Below, piece by piece: positions 13,252 to 23,362 of a DNA stretch of 64,000 bases. Position 1 is the first letter of the stretch. Every line of letters begins with the position of its first letter. The stretch is taken from NCBI GenBank assembly GCA_905331475.1, contig CAJNYU010000888.1, positions 1-64,000 on the forward strand, read 5' to 3'. The stretch comes from Rotaria socialis (Eukaryota > Rotifera > Eurotatoria > Philodinida > Philodinidae). The notes under the pieces are model-generated. The model saw only the letters and a program-made list of their open reading frames with translations. It did no database searches and had not been told where the DNA came from. Both the position numbers and the translations under genes were made by a program.

Positions 13252-14567
13252 TATTCGTTGAAAAAGTAAACAATTTTATAATACCAATAGACACAGGTTC
13301 CCAAGACACAGAGTCACAGAAATCGTTTTTATTCCCCTCATTTCAAAACTCACACACGAATATAGAGAAGTCATTTTATGAATTTTGCGAATAATATAAT
13401 GATAAAAACTCTATAGTTCAGTGAGAATTTTTTTTAACTACGGTAGCCTAAGAAACTGTCATCAAAGTGTCTGAATCTGGTTTTTTGTGAAGATCTATGT
13501 ATTGTTTGTGTGACATGCGACCTTTTTTTGTCTTTAATAGTTTCTTCTTGATTTTGTAACAATTTTTTTTAAATATATACATCATCATAATATGAATTAG
13601 TGTTCGTTTCAATTATTTCTATTTTTCTTTTCGTCAAATCGTACACACAAAAAATGTTATTAATTGATTTTTCCTCTCATAATGAGTGAATATCTAGCAG
13701 AAACAATGATAGTGCTGAAAATACTTAAAGAGAAGGGATCATGAAAATTATCTCATGGATATAACTGTAAGTCTAGTAACAAATATTTGCACGATAGCAA
13801 GGTGATATAAACTGAATTGATGATGAGTTATAGTAGCTTTGTTGCGATTTCTATCGTGCAAAATCATCATAGCAACTTTTCATTCATGTCTTAGTGAGAC
13901 ACGTTTAAAAGTATCGAAAATGATCTAGCCAACATGACATAGTTTGAAAAATTGTCGGTGGATTGATGTGAACTAATACTAATATTTAGCTTTAATAAGA
14001 ATGCAATTGGAATTAGGTATATTGCCCAACGTTTTGTAAACAAAGAATTAATATGTATCGTTCTCGTAAATTTTTATATGCTGCTGTGTACCGTCTCTAG
14101 TTGAACTTCAAGATTGCAATGGCTTCTCGATATGATCCGATGAAATACCTCGAAAACCTAAATGAAGCCTGTCTATCAAATAATGGTGAAAAGTTGACAC
14201 CAAGTAACGCATCAGAACATTAAAAAACAGTCATTTGAGCCGAGTAATACGAGCATGACACGAAGCTTGAAACTGCCACTCGTTAAAACGCATTTCACCG
14301 AAGCGATGTGTTTGTTTGCAGTCATCATTTGAAAACAAGAATCAAAGCAGAAAGAAAAAAATGCAGTGTCATTAGTTTTTTTCATTGATCCTGAGAAAAG
14401 CCAGACACATACACATTTTACCTTGACAACAGTGTTATTTCATCAACTGAAAAAAAAATCAAACACAACTCAACACATCATCATGGCAAGACTAAAGTGT
14501 CAATAAACTGAAGTAGCTACCTTAAACTCTTGTTTTCTTTTTTCACAGTTAACTCATAAGTGAAATA
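13252..14567. other. Intergenic DNA with a short orphan frame
   Basis: Mostly AT-rich with no gene. A 34-codon frame at 14119-14223 starts ATGGCTTCTCG and reads MASRYDPMKYLENLNEACLS, which looks like the N-terminal exon of a real protein, distantly like PCI-domain proteins of the PCID2 type. It stops without a visible splice partner, so it may be a gene fragment. Confidence 0.3.
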
Positions 14568-15702
14568 CGGTCTAAAATGTCCTTGAAAAGATGTCCCTGA
14601 TGTTTCGTCCTCAGAAAAAATGTTCCCCGATATTTCGTCCTTGAAAAAATGTCCCTTATTCTTTAATTTTAGTTGTTGAACTGTGTTAGTGAAATATAGA
14701 TGACGCCTTAAAGAAAGAAATATATCGGCGCATATTTTAATTGTCTATTGCAGAGGATATGACTACCGTATAAATAATTCAATAAAGACGAGAGAATATA
14801 TCGTTTAAGTATCATTCGTTGTTTTGCGTTTATATTTTTCCGTAATCGCAAAAAGACATTTTTAATGGGATCTAATAAGTTGGCAACTATTGATTAAACT
14901 CAATGTTCATCGCCATCTCAATCACCCGAAAATTCATTTTTACAACCAAAGTCCAACTAAACCAACAATTACAAAAATATGCTCGAATAAAGGAAAATTT
15001 ATGTTAATTATGAATGGTTATAATTTTCCAATTTAAAAATTTTAATCGAAAGAAAACTTTAAAGTTTTGGCGATACACAAATCGAAGCTGTAACGTAATT
15101 TTGCATACAAATTCTGATGATAAATTTATAAGAGTTTCTGGAACAGTTACTGTTCATAACCTAATTTTTCACATTAATAGCGGAATGAAACCTCGTGCAA
15201 AGCGACCCAATTCAAAAATTGTAGAACAACGTATGAAAGAATTATATGAACGATTTGACAACAAGCAAATTGATCCACAAGAATTATTAAAAGAACTTTA
15301 TTTTTTGTCGCAAGTGGAAGATAAATTAGAATTTTATTCGTTTTTATTGATTATATGATCATGATTGATTTTATGAATAAGAGTAGTTCATGTTTTACAA
15401 AAAGCACATCTTGAAAATGAAAGACATTTTTTCGGAGGACAATTTCTAGTCAACTCTCCCTAGAAGAATCCCCGGGGAGTTATCTGGCCAAAATGGATGA
15501 AATATCTAATTACTAATAAATTCTTCTTCATTTTTTAAAATATAAAAAAATTAAAAATGTTTTTTTTTAATTTAAAAAAATTTCATCAATGACCGGGACT
15601 CCCCGGGGAGAGCGGATTAGGGAATATTTCTAAGGACCATTTCTCAGGGACATCTTTTCCGAAGGACATTTTTGAAAGGACATTTTTTAGTGACATTTTA
15701 GA
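14568..15702 (+). mobile_element. Mutator-like element remnant with FLYWCH-type module
   Basis: The ends form degenerate inverted repeats built from the unit AAAATGTCC: left GTCTAAAATGTCCTTG at 14570, right GACATTTTAGAC near 15691-15702. Further sub-terminal copies of the unit occur on both sides. Between them a + strand frame at about 15014-15358 encodes a FLYWCH-like zinc-binding region (FWRYTNRSCNVILHTN ... HNLIFH) followed by a helical stretch, as found at the N-terminus of Mutator-like transposases. Part of the upstream module lies in another frame and no catalytic transposase domain follows, so it is a non-autonomous remnant. No clear 9-bp target duplication was seen. Confidence 0.5.
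15463..15620. repeat. Small inverted-repeat insert (CCCCGGGGAG ends)
   Basis: CCCCGGGGAG occurs at about 15470 and again at about 15601, each within a longer, imperfect inverted match (CTCTCC ... GATGAAAT against its complement). The centre is pure A/T. It lies inside the right part of the Mutator-like remnant and may be a separate small MITE or part of its terminal structure. Confidence 0.35.
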
Positions 15703-15831
15703 CTGTTACCCAAAGGGAAAACGGCGGACTTGTGAGCTTGAAGTTACTGTGAGCTACCTCAAGCTACTTTAAGTAGTGTACTTTGACGTACTTTTGTACT
15801 TCAAGTTCGTTGTTTCCCCTTTGCTGTTACC
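15703..15831. mobile_element. 113-bp hAT-type MITE with 8-bp target duplication
   Basis: Element 15711-15823 is bounded by direct repeats CTGTTACC (15703-15710 and 15824-15831). Its ends are inverted repeats: CAAAGGGAAAACGGCGGACT on the left and, as reverse complement, CAAAGGGGAAACAACGAACT on the right. An 8-bp duplication and a CA-start end are the hAT hallmark. The core is a run of AAGTA/TACTT motifs with no coding capacity. It sits immediately beside the right end of the Mutator-like remnant. Confidence 0.75.
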
Positions 15832-17011
15832 CATAAAAGCGCGTTTTCTAGCTTCTGAAAAATTGTATGAAAGAATAGTTTAATGATTCATCTTACAAAA
15901 TCAATACTCCTGTTGTAAGATAGTAAACGGCTTGGATGGTCGAAATTTTCCTTTTTCTTAGAAGTACGGAGTACCACCAATACACAAATTTTCCTAGAGC
16001 ATTTATCCAAACTTTATTTGATTGTGGTTTGATTTAAACATAAGTGTACATATGACAAGTTAATGACACTAATTTTTTCTAATATAATTTATTGATGAGT
16101 CATGAAGATTTAAAATTTATGATGATATGACAGCACAGTCTAAACTATATCCACACCCACTCTCACTGTTTACGGGCTTATGGGGAAAACTGTCGCTTTA
16201 TATCCTTTTCTTGAATATGATAAGATATTGTACGAATGGACAACCAAATTCAAGATGAATTTGAGTATATTAAAAATGTTACATCATAGAGTACGTGTAC
16301 CGCCGACTTTTTTTTATATCGATTGATTTAGATGTTCTTATGTTTTTTTTGTTTAAAAGCAGATAAAAGCGAATCAAGTCGAAAATTTCAAATAAATTTC
16401 TTTGAATTCAAAGGATGGAAAATTTTATTTGTTGGTGAAGCTAGTCTCGCAGAAATGACGAGTTATTAACAACATATGAATGAGATTGTGAAGCGGTAGA
16501 AGTTACACAAACAGGACTTGATAATTATTTGTCATAGTTATTGCTTGATTTCAGTTCATTAAATAAGACCGAGCATTTATATTGTCTAATAAATTATTAT
16601 CTTCACTTTTGAGGTCTATTTCAAATGGAAATGAGTTCGATTATCGGCTCAGTAAGTCATCCATAACATCATATAGAAACTCTATATGAAACAATTAGAT
16701 GTAAAATCTTGAAATTGTAAAAACTTTGCTGATAAATGTATAGCATTAACCGACCTTTGCTGTTCAAGACAATTGAGTATTCGGATTACATGGAACTCCA
16801 GGATGAAAGAAAGCGAAAATCTCTGATCAATGACATATGATGTTGATAATAAAATCGTTAAATAGTAAAGAATTTCTTCTTTTTGAATCCTTGGTTAACT
16901 CAACAATCATGAAAAACCTGATTTTTCTTGCAAATCCCTTAAGTTTATTGAAAGGGATGAAAAACAACAAGAACAAGAACAAGAGCAACAAAACAGCAAT
17001 AACAGTTATTC
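15832..17011. other. Intergenic DNA, nothing recognised
   Basis: AT-rich with short chance frames only. There is a short telomere-like CCACACCCAC at about 16152 without a paired arm. Confidence 0.4.
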
Positions 17012-18463
17012 TTATTTCTTTGTTCGTGTCTTTTGACGAACACTTTTACCAGGTCGAGACGATTTTTGTTTACCCTAAATAAAATTTCATAATAAAACGA
17101 AGTTAGAATATTGATAGAATTCTTACTTTTTTGCCTTTTTGCGCATGAAATGATGGCCGTTGCCATTTGCTAGATTGTTTATTCGTTACATCAGCTGAGC
17201 TATCAGCTGTATTCTTTTTTGAATATTTCTTTTGGCCGCCGAAACCAAATTTCTGATTCTTATATTCAGTTTTACGACTCATTTTTGAACTACGCAAAAA
17301 AAAGCATTCATCTAAATATGACTGTTAATTTTTTCTTTTGATATTACTTTTGTTTATAACCATTTTCATTTGATTTTCCAAAATTTCTCTTTCGATCACC
17401 AAGAGATTCTTCTAATTCTTGCATACCACCTTGTTTTCCTATAAGAAAGTTGATAAAACTAATGTATTTATTTTCTTATAGGTCATATTTTACCTTTTCG
17501 AACTTTTTTCATCGTTTTAAGTAATTTCGTTTTATCTTCTTGTCGTTTAAGTAAAACTTCTTGCTGAACTTTTTTACCATATAATCTTTGTTCACGTAAT
17601 TTACGTAATTTTTCACGGTTTTCAATGTCAGATTTACGATTGACTAAATATTCTCGAATCTAAAAACAAAATCAAGATTTATCTTTGCTTGAAAATTGTT
17701 TTAGAATTTTTACTTTTTTCATATGTGAATCTGATTTGGCCATTTGAGCATAGTAATCATCAGGTCGTTTTGTTGCAAGTTTTTCTACTTTCAAACGAGG
17801 AATAGCTTCGAGAACTGTTGCTTGAGCTTGACGATAGCTAAAGCAAACAAAAATGTATTCATTATAGTATTGACGATTTTCCTTTGGATTAATTTACAAA
17901 AGCATTTCGCGTTTAAAATCATTATCGGCAAGTGTTTCATCTTCGTTTGCAGGCAAATCAACTTCATTGGTAATTATTGGTTTGTTAGTACAATCGAGTC
18001 GTTCGACCCATGGTAAATCAAGATAGATTTCAGCATATTTGGCTGTAAGTGCGTCCTAAAAATAAACATAACTCTATGAAAGCTATGGATGAAATGAAGT
18101 CTACTAACTTTGTTGTTGATCAATGGTCGTTTAGGTTTTTGTTCAATGTTTAAACCAGGTTGAAGACGGCCTTCACTGAAAGCTCTTTGAAGCTAAATAA
18201 AAACAGCGAAGTCCAATGAATTGAATTTATTAATATATTCTCCAGCGTGTTTATTCAGAATGGTGAAAGTCTCAAAGGATTTGTTTCATCCAAACGTTTA
18301 CCACGGAAATCGTGACGGTGAATAACGCTCATCTGTATTGAGAGTCAAGTTTTTCCAGTAAAACTCAAAATAAGTAATGAAAGCTTACCTCAGCATCATC
18401 TGATTCACTATCAATATCTTCTTCCATTCCATTGTCCATTTCATTATCAGAATCGATATCCAT
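17012..18463 (-). CDS. EBNA1BP2: rRNA-processing protein EBP2
   Basis: A nucleolar factor for 27S pre-rRNA processing in large-subunit assembly. Start ATG 18463 gives an acidic N-terminus (MDIDSDNEMDNGMEED). The first intron (about 18194-18388) must be skipped as a whole so that DAE joins LQRAFSEGRLQPGLN, matching the family. Conserved blocks follow in later exons: FYRQAQATVLEAIPRL, TKRPDDYYAQMAKSDSHMKK, a basic coiled-coil with YGKKVQQEVL, then NQKFGFGGQKKYSKKNT, SSKWQRPSFHA and a Lys/Arg-rich C-terminus ending at 17012-17014. The last parts correspond to the GGKKK...KRPGKSKR tail of EBP2. All key blocks are present and unbroken. Other introns are short. Confidence 0.9.
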
Positions 18464-18597
18464 AATTGTGAAAAAAAAGAAAATCTAAAATATGTTTTAA
18501 TCGAAAAGAAAATCTGATTCATTAATTCAAACGTAAAATAGAAAACTTAATTAATAAATTTTCTCGAAAATATTTACAAAAGAGAACAAAAAAAGCA

Positions 18598-19486
18598 TTA
18601 TCTATTTTCATTATTTTCAATGTCATCAATAATTTTGTTAAGAACATCTTTAATCACTTGATGCAATAAACGCGTAACAGCATCACTAGTTTTCGGTTGT
18701 TCGATCTTTTTTATTTCGACTTCTTTTTTGACTACTTTTGACTTGTGTTGTTTAACTTGCATTAGACTATCATCTTGTTGCTGAAGTTTTGTCATTAATA
18801 ATTGATAATGATTTACTAAATGGCCACTATTATTTTCATATTCATGTTTATATAAAACATTTTTTATTGCAATCATTGAATTTATTGTATCAGTCATGTA
18901 CCATACAAAACCATTACGTGTTATACGTATACGCAGATTTTTTATAGTATGCGTTAACTGATTGATTAATTGTGAATGCTGTAGTTTTTCGCACAAACCT
19001 AATGAACAACGAATGATGTGCCCTTGTTCAATAAGACCAAAATCGTTTTTTCTCTTCGAATGATCTATTGATTGGCAAGATAATTCTGTTTGTGTCCACG
19101 AATCTGCACGTACAACATGAGCATAAACAACGCTTAAACGATTCATCGCACCACGAGAAGGTATACGGCCCTGATCAAATGATGTCATTGGTAATACGGC
19201 TGATTCTACACCGTTTATATCGACAAGAAATAAATCAGGAGTACGAACAATAATAATACCAATAACGAAATCTCTTTCTTTAGGTTCATAAATACGAGGG
19301 ATGGAAATAAAATTATGTTGTAAAGCTTGTTGTGAAGAATGTATTGGTGGATTTCGATTGATTCCATGCGTATGAACGATTGCTGAAGTATTATCACGTT
19401 CACCGGGTAACAGATATGGATGTTTCTATAGTGAAAAATGAAGAATATGCCAAAAATAAAAATAAATGAAGGAAATTTACCGTCAT
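18598..19486 (-). CDS. EXOSC3: Exosome subunit RRP40
   Basis: S1/KH cap subunit of the RNA exosome, in nucleus and cytoplasm. The first coding exon is only 6 nt (ATG ACG, 19486-19481), followed by intron GTAAAT...CTATAG and an 828-nt exon (19425-18598), giving 277 residues. The N-terminal KHPYLLPGER matches the PGD-type start. The S1 domain is seen in RDFVIGIIIVRTPDLFLVDI and LSVVYAHVVRADSW. The KH part is GHIIRCSLGLCEKL ... LRIRITRNGFVWYMTDTINS, parallel to GRIWVKA in human RRP40. The last 60 residues are a Lys/Gln-rich extension not usual in the family. The tiny first exon is the only way to reach an in-frame ATG with normal splice sites. Confidence 0.85.
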
Positions 19487-19690
19487 CGATCACAAAAATA
19501 TCAGAACTAAAAGTTAAATCTAAAAACAAACATTCCATTGAATAATGTAAGACGGTTTATGGTTGAACTGCGTGGATTTGACATCTCACACTACTAGGCA
19601 ATATTTTCTCCAGTAAAGATTTTTATCTAGAAAACTTACTAAGTTAAATACCATATGAATATATTTATCTAAAATTAACAAAAAGAAATT

Positions 19691-21850
19691 CTATTGAGCT
19701 TGCCGTAACTTTTCAAGTTTTAATGGTAATAAATTAGTCATTTCTTTACAAATAGTATATTCCTGTTCGATATGTTCAAGCGCATTTGGATGTTTCTCAA
19801 CATAATCAACAATAGTTTTATATTGATTTAAACTTTGTTGAATATGTTCAAGGCGATCTTGAGTAGATTTCGAATGAAATCTTCCCATATAAAAATGCGC
19901 TAATAATACTGGTCGAATGTATTCATCGGCGTATGTTTCAGGTTTTTCGTTTGTTTTTTTATCATTCATGGTCGTTAGAAAACGTTCAAATGTTGAAATA
20001 CCAGATTGAATAAAATGCGAAATTTTTTCGTCTATTTTTATTGTATGTAAATCTTCTTTTTGCTCTAATTTCAGATCTAGCAAGATTGAATAACATTCGC
20101 CTAATTCAAAAAGTAGTTGCCGTACTAAATATAAATAATGTTCTTCGCTGATTTCTTTGCATAGCGACGATAATAAATCAATTCGACGTTTATACATTTT
20201 ACATTTACGATCAATATTCGATTCAAAAAATACTAATTTGGCATATAATTGACTTGTATCTTGACATAATTCAACATGATCCGTTACGAAACCATCGAGA
20301 ACAAAGTAAGATTTTGCTGAGTTTATTTTTTCCATCGCAAATAGAAATACTTGACGAGCTTGTTCATAATCAAGTACGTACGAACATGTCATCGACGCTG
20401 GTGGAAGTGAGAGTTTGAATACAAATTTAGGTATTGTCAATGAACGAACAATTTCATTTGGAGTAACATCGCGATCGGCTGCTTGAAGAAGGCGATCCGA
20501 TGAATCACCTGAAAATAATCATTTTTTTCTTAAATATAGTTCATCTATTTAAGATTTCAGCGAACCTGGGAAAGCTGCGCAATGAAAATCATTTTATCCG
20601 AAATGCAAATTCGCCCATATTTCTGAGAGAAAAAGAAATACTTTAACTGATTTTTTTTACTCGTCTCACAGCACTCAGATAATCTAATCTTCCATGTGGT
20701 TAGTCAGTTGAGGGAAAGTTTTCGTTTCTTCACTGTGCTGATGAATTCGAACATATTCTCTTATGTAGATTCGACCATTCTAATTGAATGTATTTTAGCC
20801 ATTAAATCATTCTTACTCAATAGGTTTACAGCATATTTTATCCAACATCGTTTAAAACTTGCTGTTCGTTCAGGTAAATTCTCATTTGATACAACATTTT
20901 CTAACATTTTATCAGCACACATAAGACAATGTCGAGCTGTGGCATAATCATGTTTTGTCATATAATATTGTGAAAGCGTAGCACAATTCGTAGCCCAATC
21001 TAATGGATCAAAATGTTTTCGATTATCACCATGAAACATGTCCAATTGACGTTCAAGTGTTAAACGACAATAATTCGCCGATTGATCTTTATCATCAAGT
21101 TTAGCATAAATTTGTGCCAGAAAAAATGATGTATAAGTATAGATTTGTTCGAATTCATCTCGACGATCAATGGTTGGAATGGCTGAATCGATTTCAATCA
21201 ACTCTCGTAAAAGATATGGCTCTGTGGATAATGATTGATTATAGAGATTATCGGCACGTTTTGCAATTTCAATCGCTTCTTTATATTGTTCATAAGAAGT
21301 ACGAATAAGAATTAATTGATTTAATAAATTTAAAGCAAGAGAACAGATTAACGAATGGTTGACTGCTGGTTCAATGGCCGTTAAAATACTTTGTAGATGT
21401 GATTCGCCTTCGCCTTTCTCCTCAGTGTCACTATAAATGGTACCGATATGATAATCTAATAATAAATCGACTAAAAAACGATGTTTTTTTGTAACTAAAA
21501 TTTAAAAAAATAGATACATAATTACAATATAATAAATAACTTCGTCTGAAATTATTTTTTCTTAGTCCCTTCACTGTGAAAAAAAAGAATATTTATTTAC
21601 CTGAAGGTTCATTGAGATATTCATCCGGTTTTTTAATAATAAATTTAAGTTTATTGTTCTCTTCAATCAGATCTAACGTATCGAATTCTTTTTTAATTTC
21701 ATCTGACTCTTCATCAATATTTTCTGCATGTAATTCTTCAAATAATTTTCTTGCTTCATATTTCGATTTATACGGTTCAGCTTCTGGATCGTTTAAACTT
21801 TGTACATAACATTTATCAACAGCAAGCAAATACCTGTCGAGTAATTTCAT
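19691..21850 (-). CDS. KIFBP: KIF-binding protein
   Basis: A TPR-like helical protein that binds kinesin motor domains and blocks their microtubule attachment. Start ATG 21850; the N-terminus reads YLLAVDKCYVQSLNDPEAEP then YKSKYEARKLFEEL, matching the family EPYKSKYxAR signature. The second exon (about 21490-20760) includes DPLDWATNCATLSQYYMTKH and ATARHCLMCADKML. The last exon (about 20507-19691) has SYFVLDGFVTDHVELCQD, CKMYKRRIDLL, YADEYIRPVLLAHFYMGRFH and the C-terminal YTICKEMTNLLPLKLEKLR. The junction between the last two exons (20.76-20.51 kb) was not resolved with a standard donor; the linker there is poorly conserved in the family. Convergent spacing to RRP40 is about 200 bp. Confidence 0.88.
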
Positions 21851-22226
21851 CTGAAACAAGAAGAAACCAATTTTTATGATATTTGGGAAATTATCTCACA
21901 ACAACAATCGAAATTTTACTTGCCCTCAAGTCAATAAATAATAATTGAATAAATAGTTATCTAGAATTCGTTTTTCTATAGCGAATAAGAGAATTTATAT
22001 AACCATTAGCGACACCTATGAAAGTGTATCTGACTACTCTCTTGTATATTTGTTAATTAAATAGAAAATGAATTGAATTTCATAAATCGAATAAACCATA
22101 TTGAAATTTACTTTAAAATTCCAATATTATACTATGAGATTTCCAATAAAAATTAACCAATGATTCATTCCTCTAGACTGATTGCATGTTTCTTCTTTTT
22201 TTTCAATATTCAACTCTCAAGTTATC

Positions 22227-22715
22227 ATGTTTGCCGGTAAACTCTGTCATCCATTGCAAAGTGCATTGATTCAAATTCGTTCAACCTCAACAAAATTCGG
22301 TCCTGTATGTAATTTAATTAAAGAAACAATCGAAAAATCTTATTTAAAACCATATCATGTTGAACTGATCAATGAAAGTTATAAACATAACGGTTTTAAA
22401 CCTGGAAAAGAAACTCATTTACAATTAACAGTTATAACACATGCATTTGAAGCCATGCCAATGCTTGAACGACATCGACGTTTAAATGATCTTGTTAAAG
22501 ATATTGTTAAAGAACATCAAATTCATGCATTAAGTCTATATACACCGAATCCAACATTATGGTATGATAGTTTTCGTCGTGGACTTAAGCAGGACGAACA
22601 ATATCGCACACCACCATGTCTCGGTGGTCGAATTAAAGAATTAAGTCAAGAAACAGACCAAATTATACAAGAAAAATCTACTCAAAATCAAACTAAATCG
22701 AATGAAACTGTATAG
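22227..22715 (+). CDS. BOLA1: BolA family protein, BOLA1-like
   Basis: A single-exon gene of 162 residues. The first 35 residues are basic and Ser/Leu-rich (GKLCHPLQSALIQIRSTSTK), fitting a mitochondrial targeting peptide. The BolA domain follows: NLIKETIEKSYLKPYHVELI, NESYKHNGFKPGKETHLQLT, FEAMPMLERHRRLNDLVKDI, HALSLYTPNPTLW. The conserved RHR and the C-terminal HALSL histidine that coordinates Fe-S clusters with glutaredoxin are present. A 60-residue polar tail is longer than usual. BOLA1 works with GLRX5 in mitochondrial iron-sulfur protection. It is divergent from KIFBP with about 375 bp between start codons. Confidence 0.88.
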   Translation: MFAGKLCHPLQSALIQIRSTSTKFGPVCNLIKETIEKSYLKPYHVELINESYKHNGFKPGKETHLQLTVITHAFEAMPMLERHRRLNDLVKDIVKEHQIHALSLYTPNPTLWYDSFRRGLKQDEQYRTPPCLGGRIKELSQETDQIIQEKSTQNQTKSNETV

Positions 22716-23362
22716 ATTAGAAAAATTCAGCATTGAAATTAGTAATGTTTGAATTTTGTTAAAAAGAGATTTAGTAGTTTGTTTGTTTTTTTCACTGAAT
22801 AAAAGTTTCAAAAAAAACTCAATATGAAATGTTCAAGTTGTTTTACTCTATAACAACTAGACTAAGTAAATTACATAGCGAAGTCATGCAATTTGAAATA
22901 TTCAATCCAGTAGTGTAAATAAATAAAACCTATAGTACTACTATGAAATAGCCTTCTATTATTAATACTCTTCTCGAGAATAGAATATGGTTCACTTAAA
23001 TTGCTCGATCAGATCATAGGAAATGATATTTAACTTTTCTATATAAGACTTTAAATGATTGAAATCTTCAATAGAAATTGATTATTCACTAATAAATAAA
23101 AATGAATGTTTCATGAAGAATATGATTGATATTGAAATCTGAACAAATCAAAAAAAAAACGAAAAACAAACACGAATAAATTTGTTCCATTGCTAATGAA
23201 GAAGGATAATTTGTCTTTTTTTTGTAACGACAAACAAATACAATAAACGTATAAACAAATAGTATACGAAGACGAGAAAAAAAACAAACAAACATAGAGA
23301 GAGAGAGAAAAAAAAGGTACAAGCAACAGCTTATTTAATATAATTTTGTTTTTTTGAAATAT
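22716..23362. other. Convergent 3' intergenic region
   Basis: Lies between the ends of BOLA1 and DCP1. AT-rich, with A- and T-runs and a (GA)n tract near 23295. No gene or element seen. Confidence 0.5.

Noticed and set aside
16945-17166. 73-codon minus-strand frame overlapping EBP2
   Set aside because: It runs through an EBP2 exon and intron in another frame and has no independent support.
18194-18389. Possible C/D snoRNA in the long first intron of EBP2
   Set aside because: A CTGA and ATGA-like boxes exist, but the C box is poor, there is no clean terminal stem and I could not show an rRNA match.
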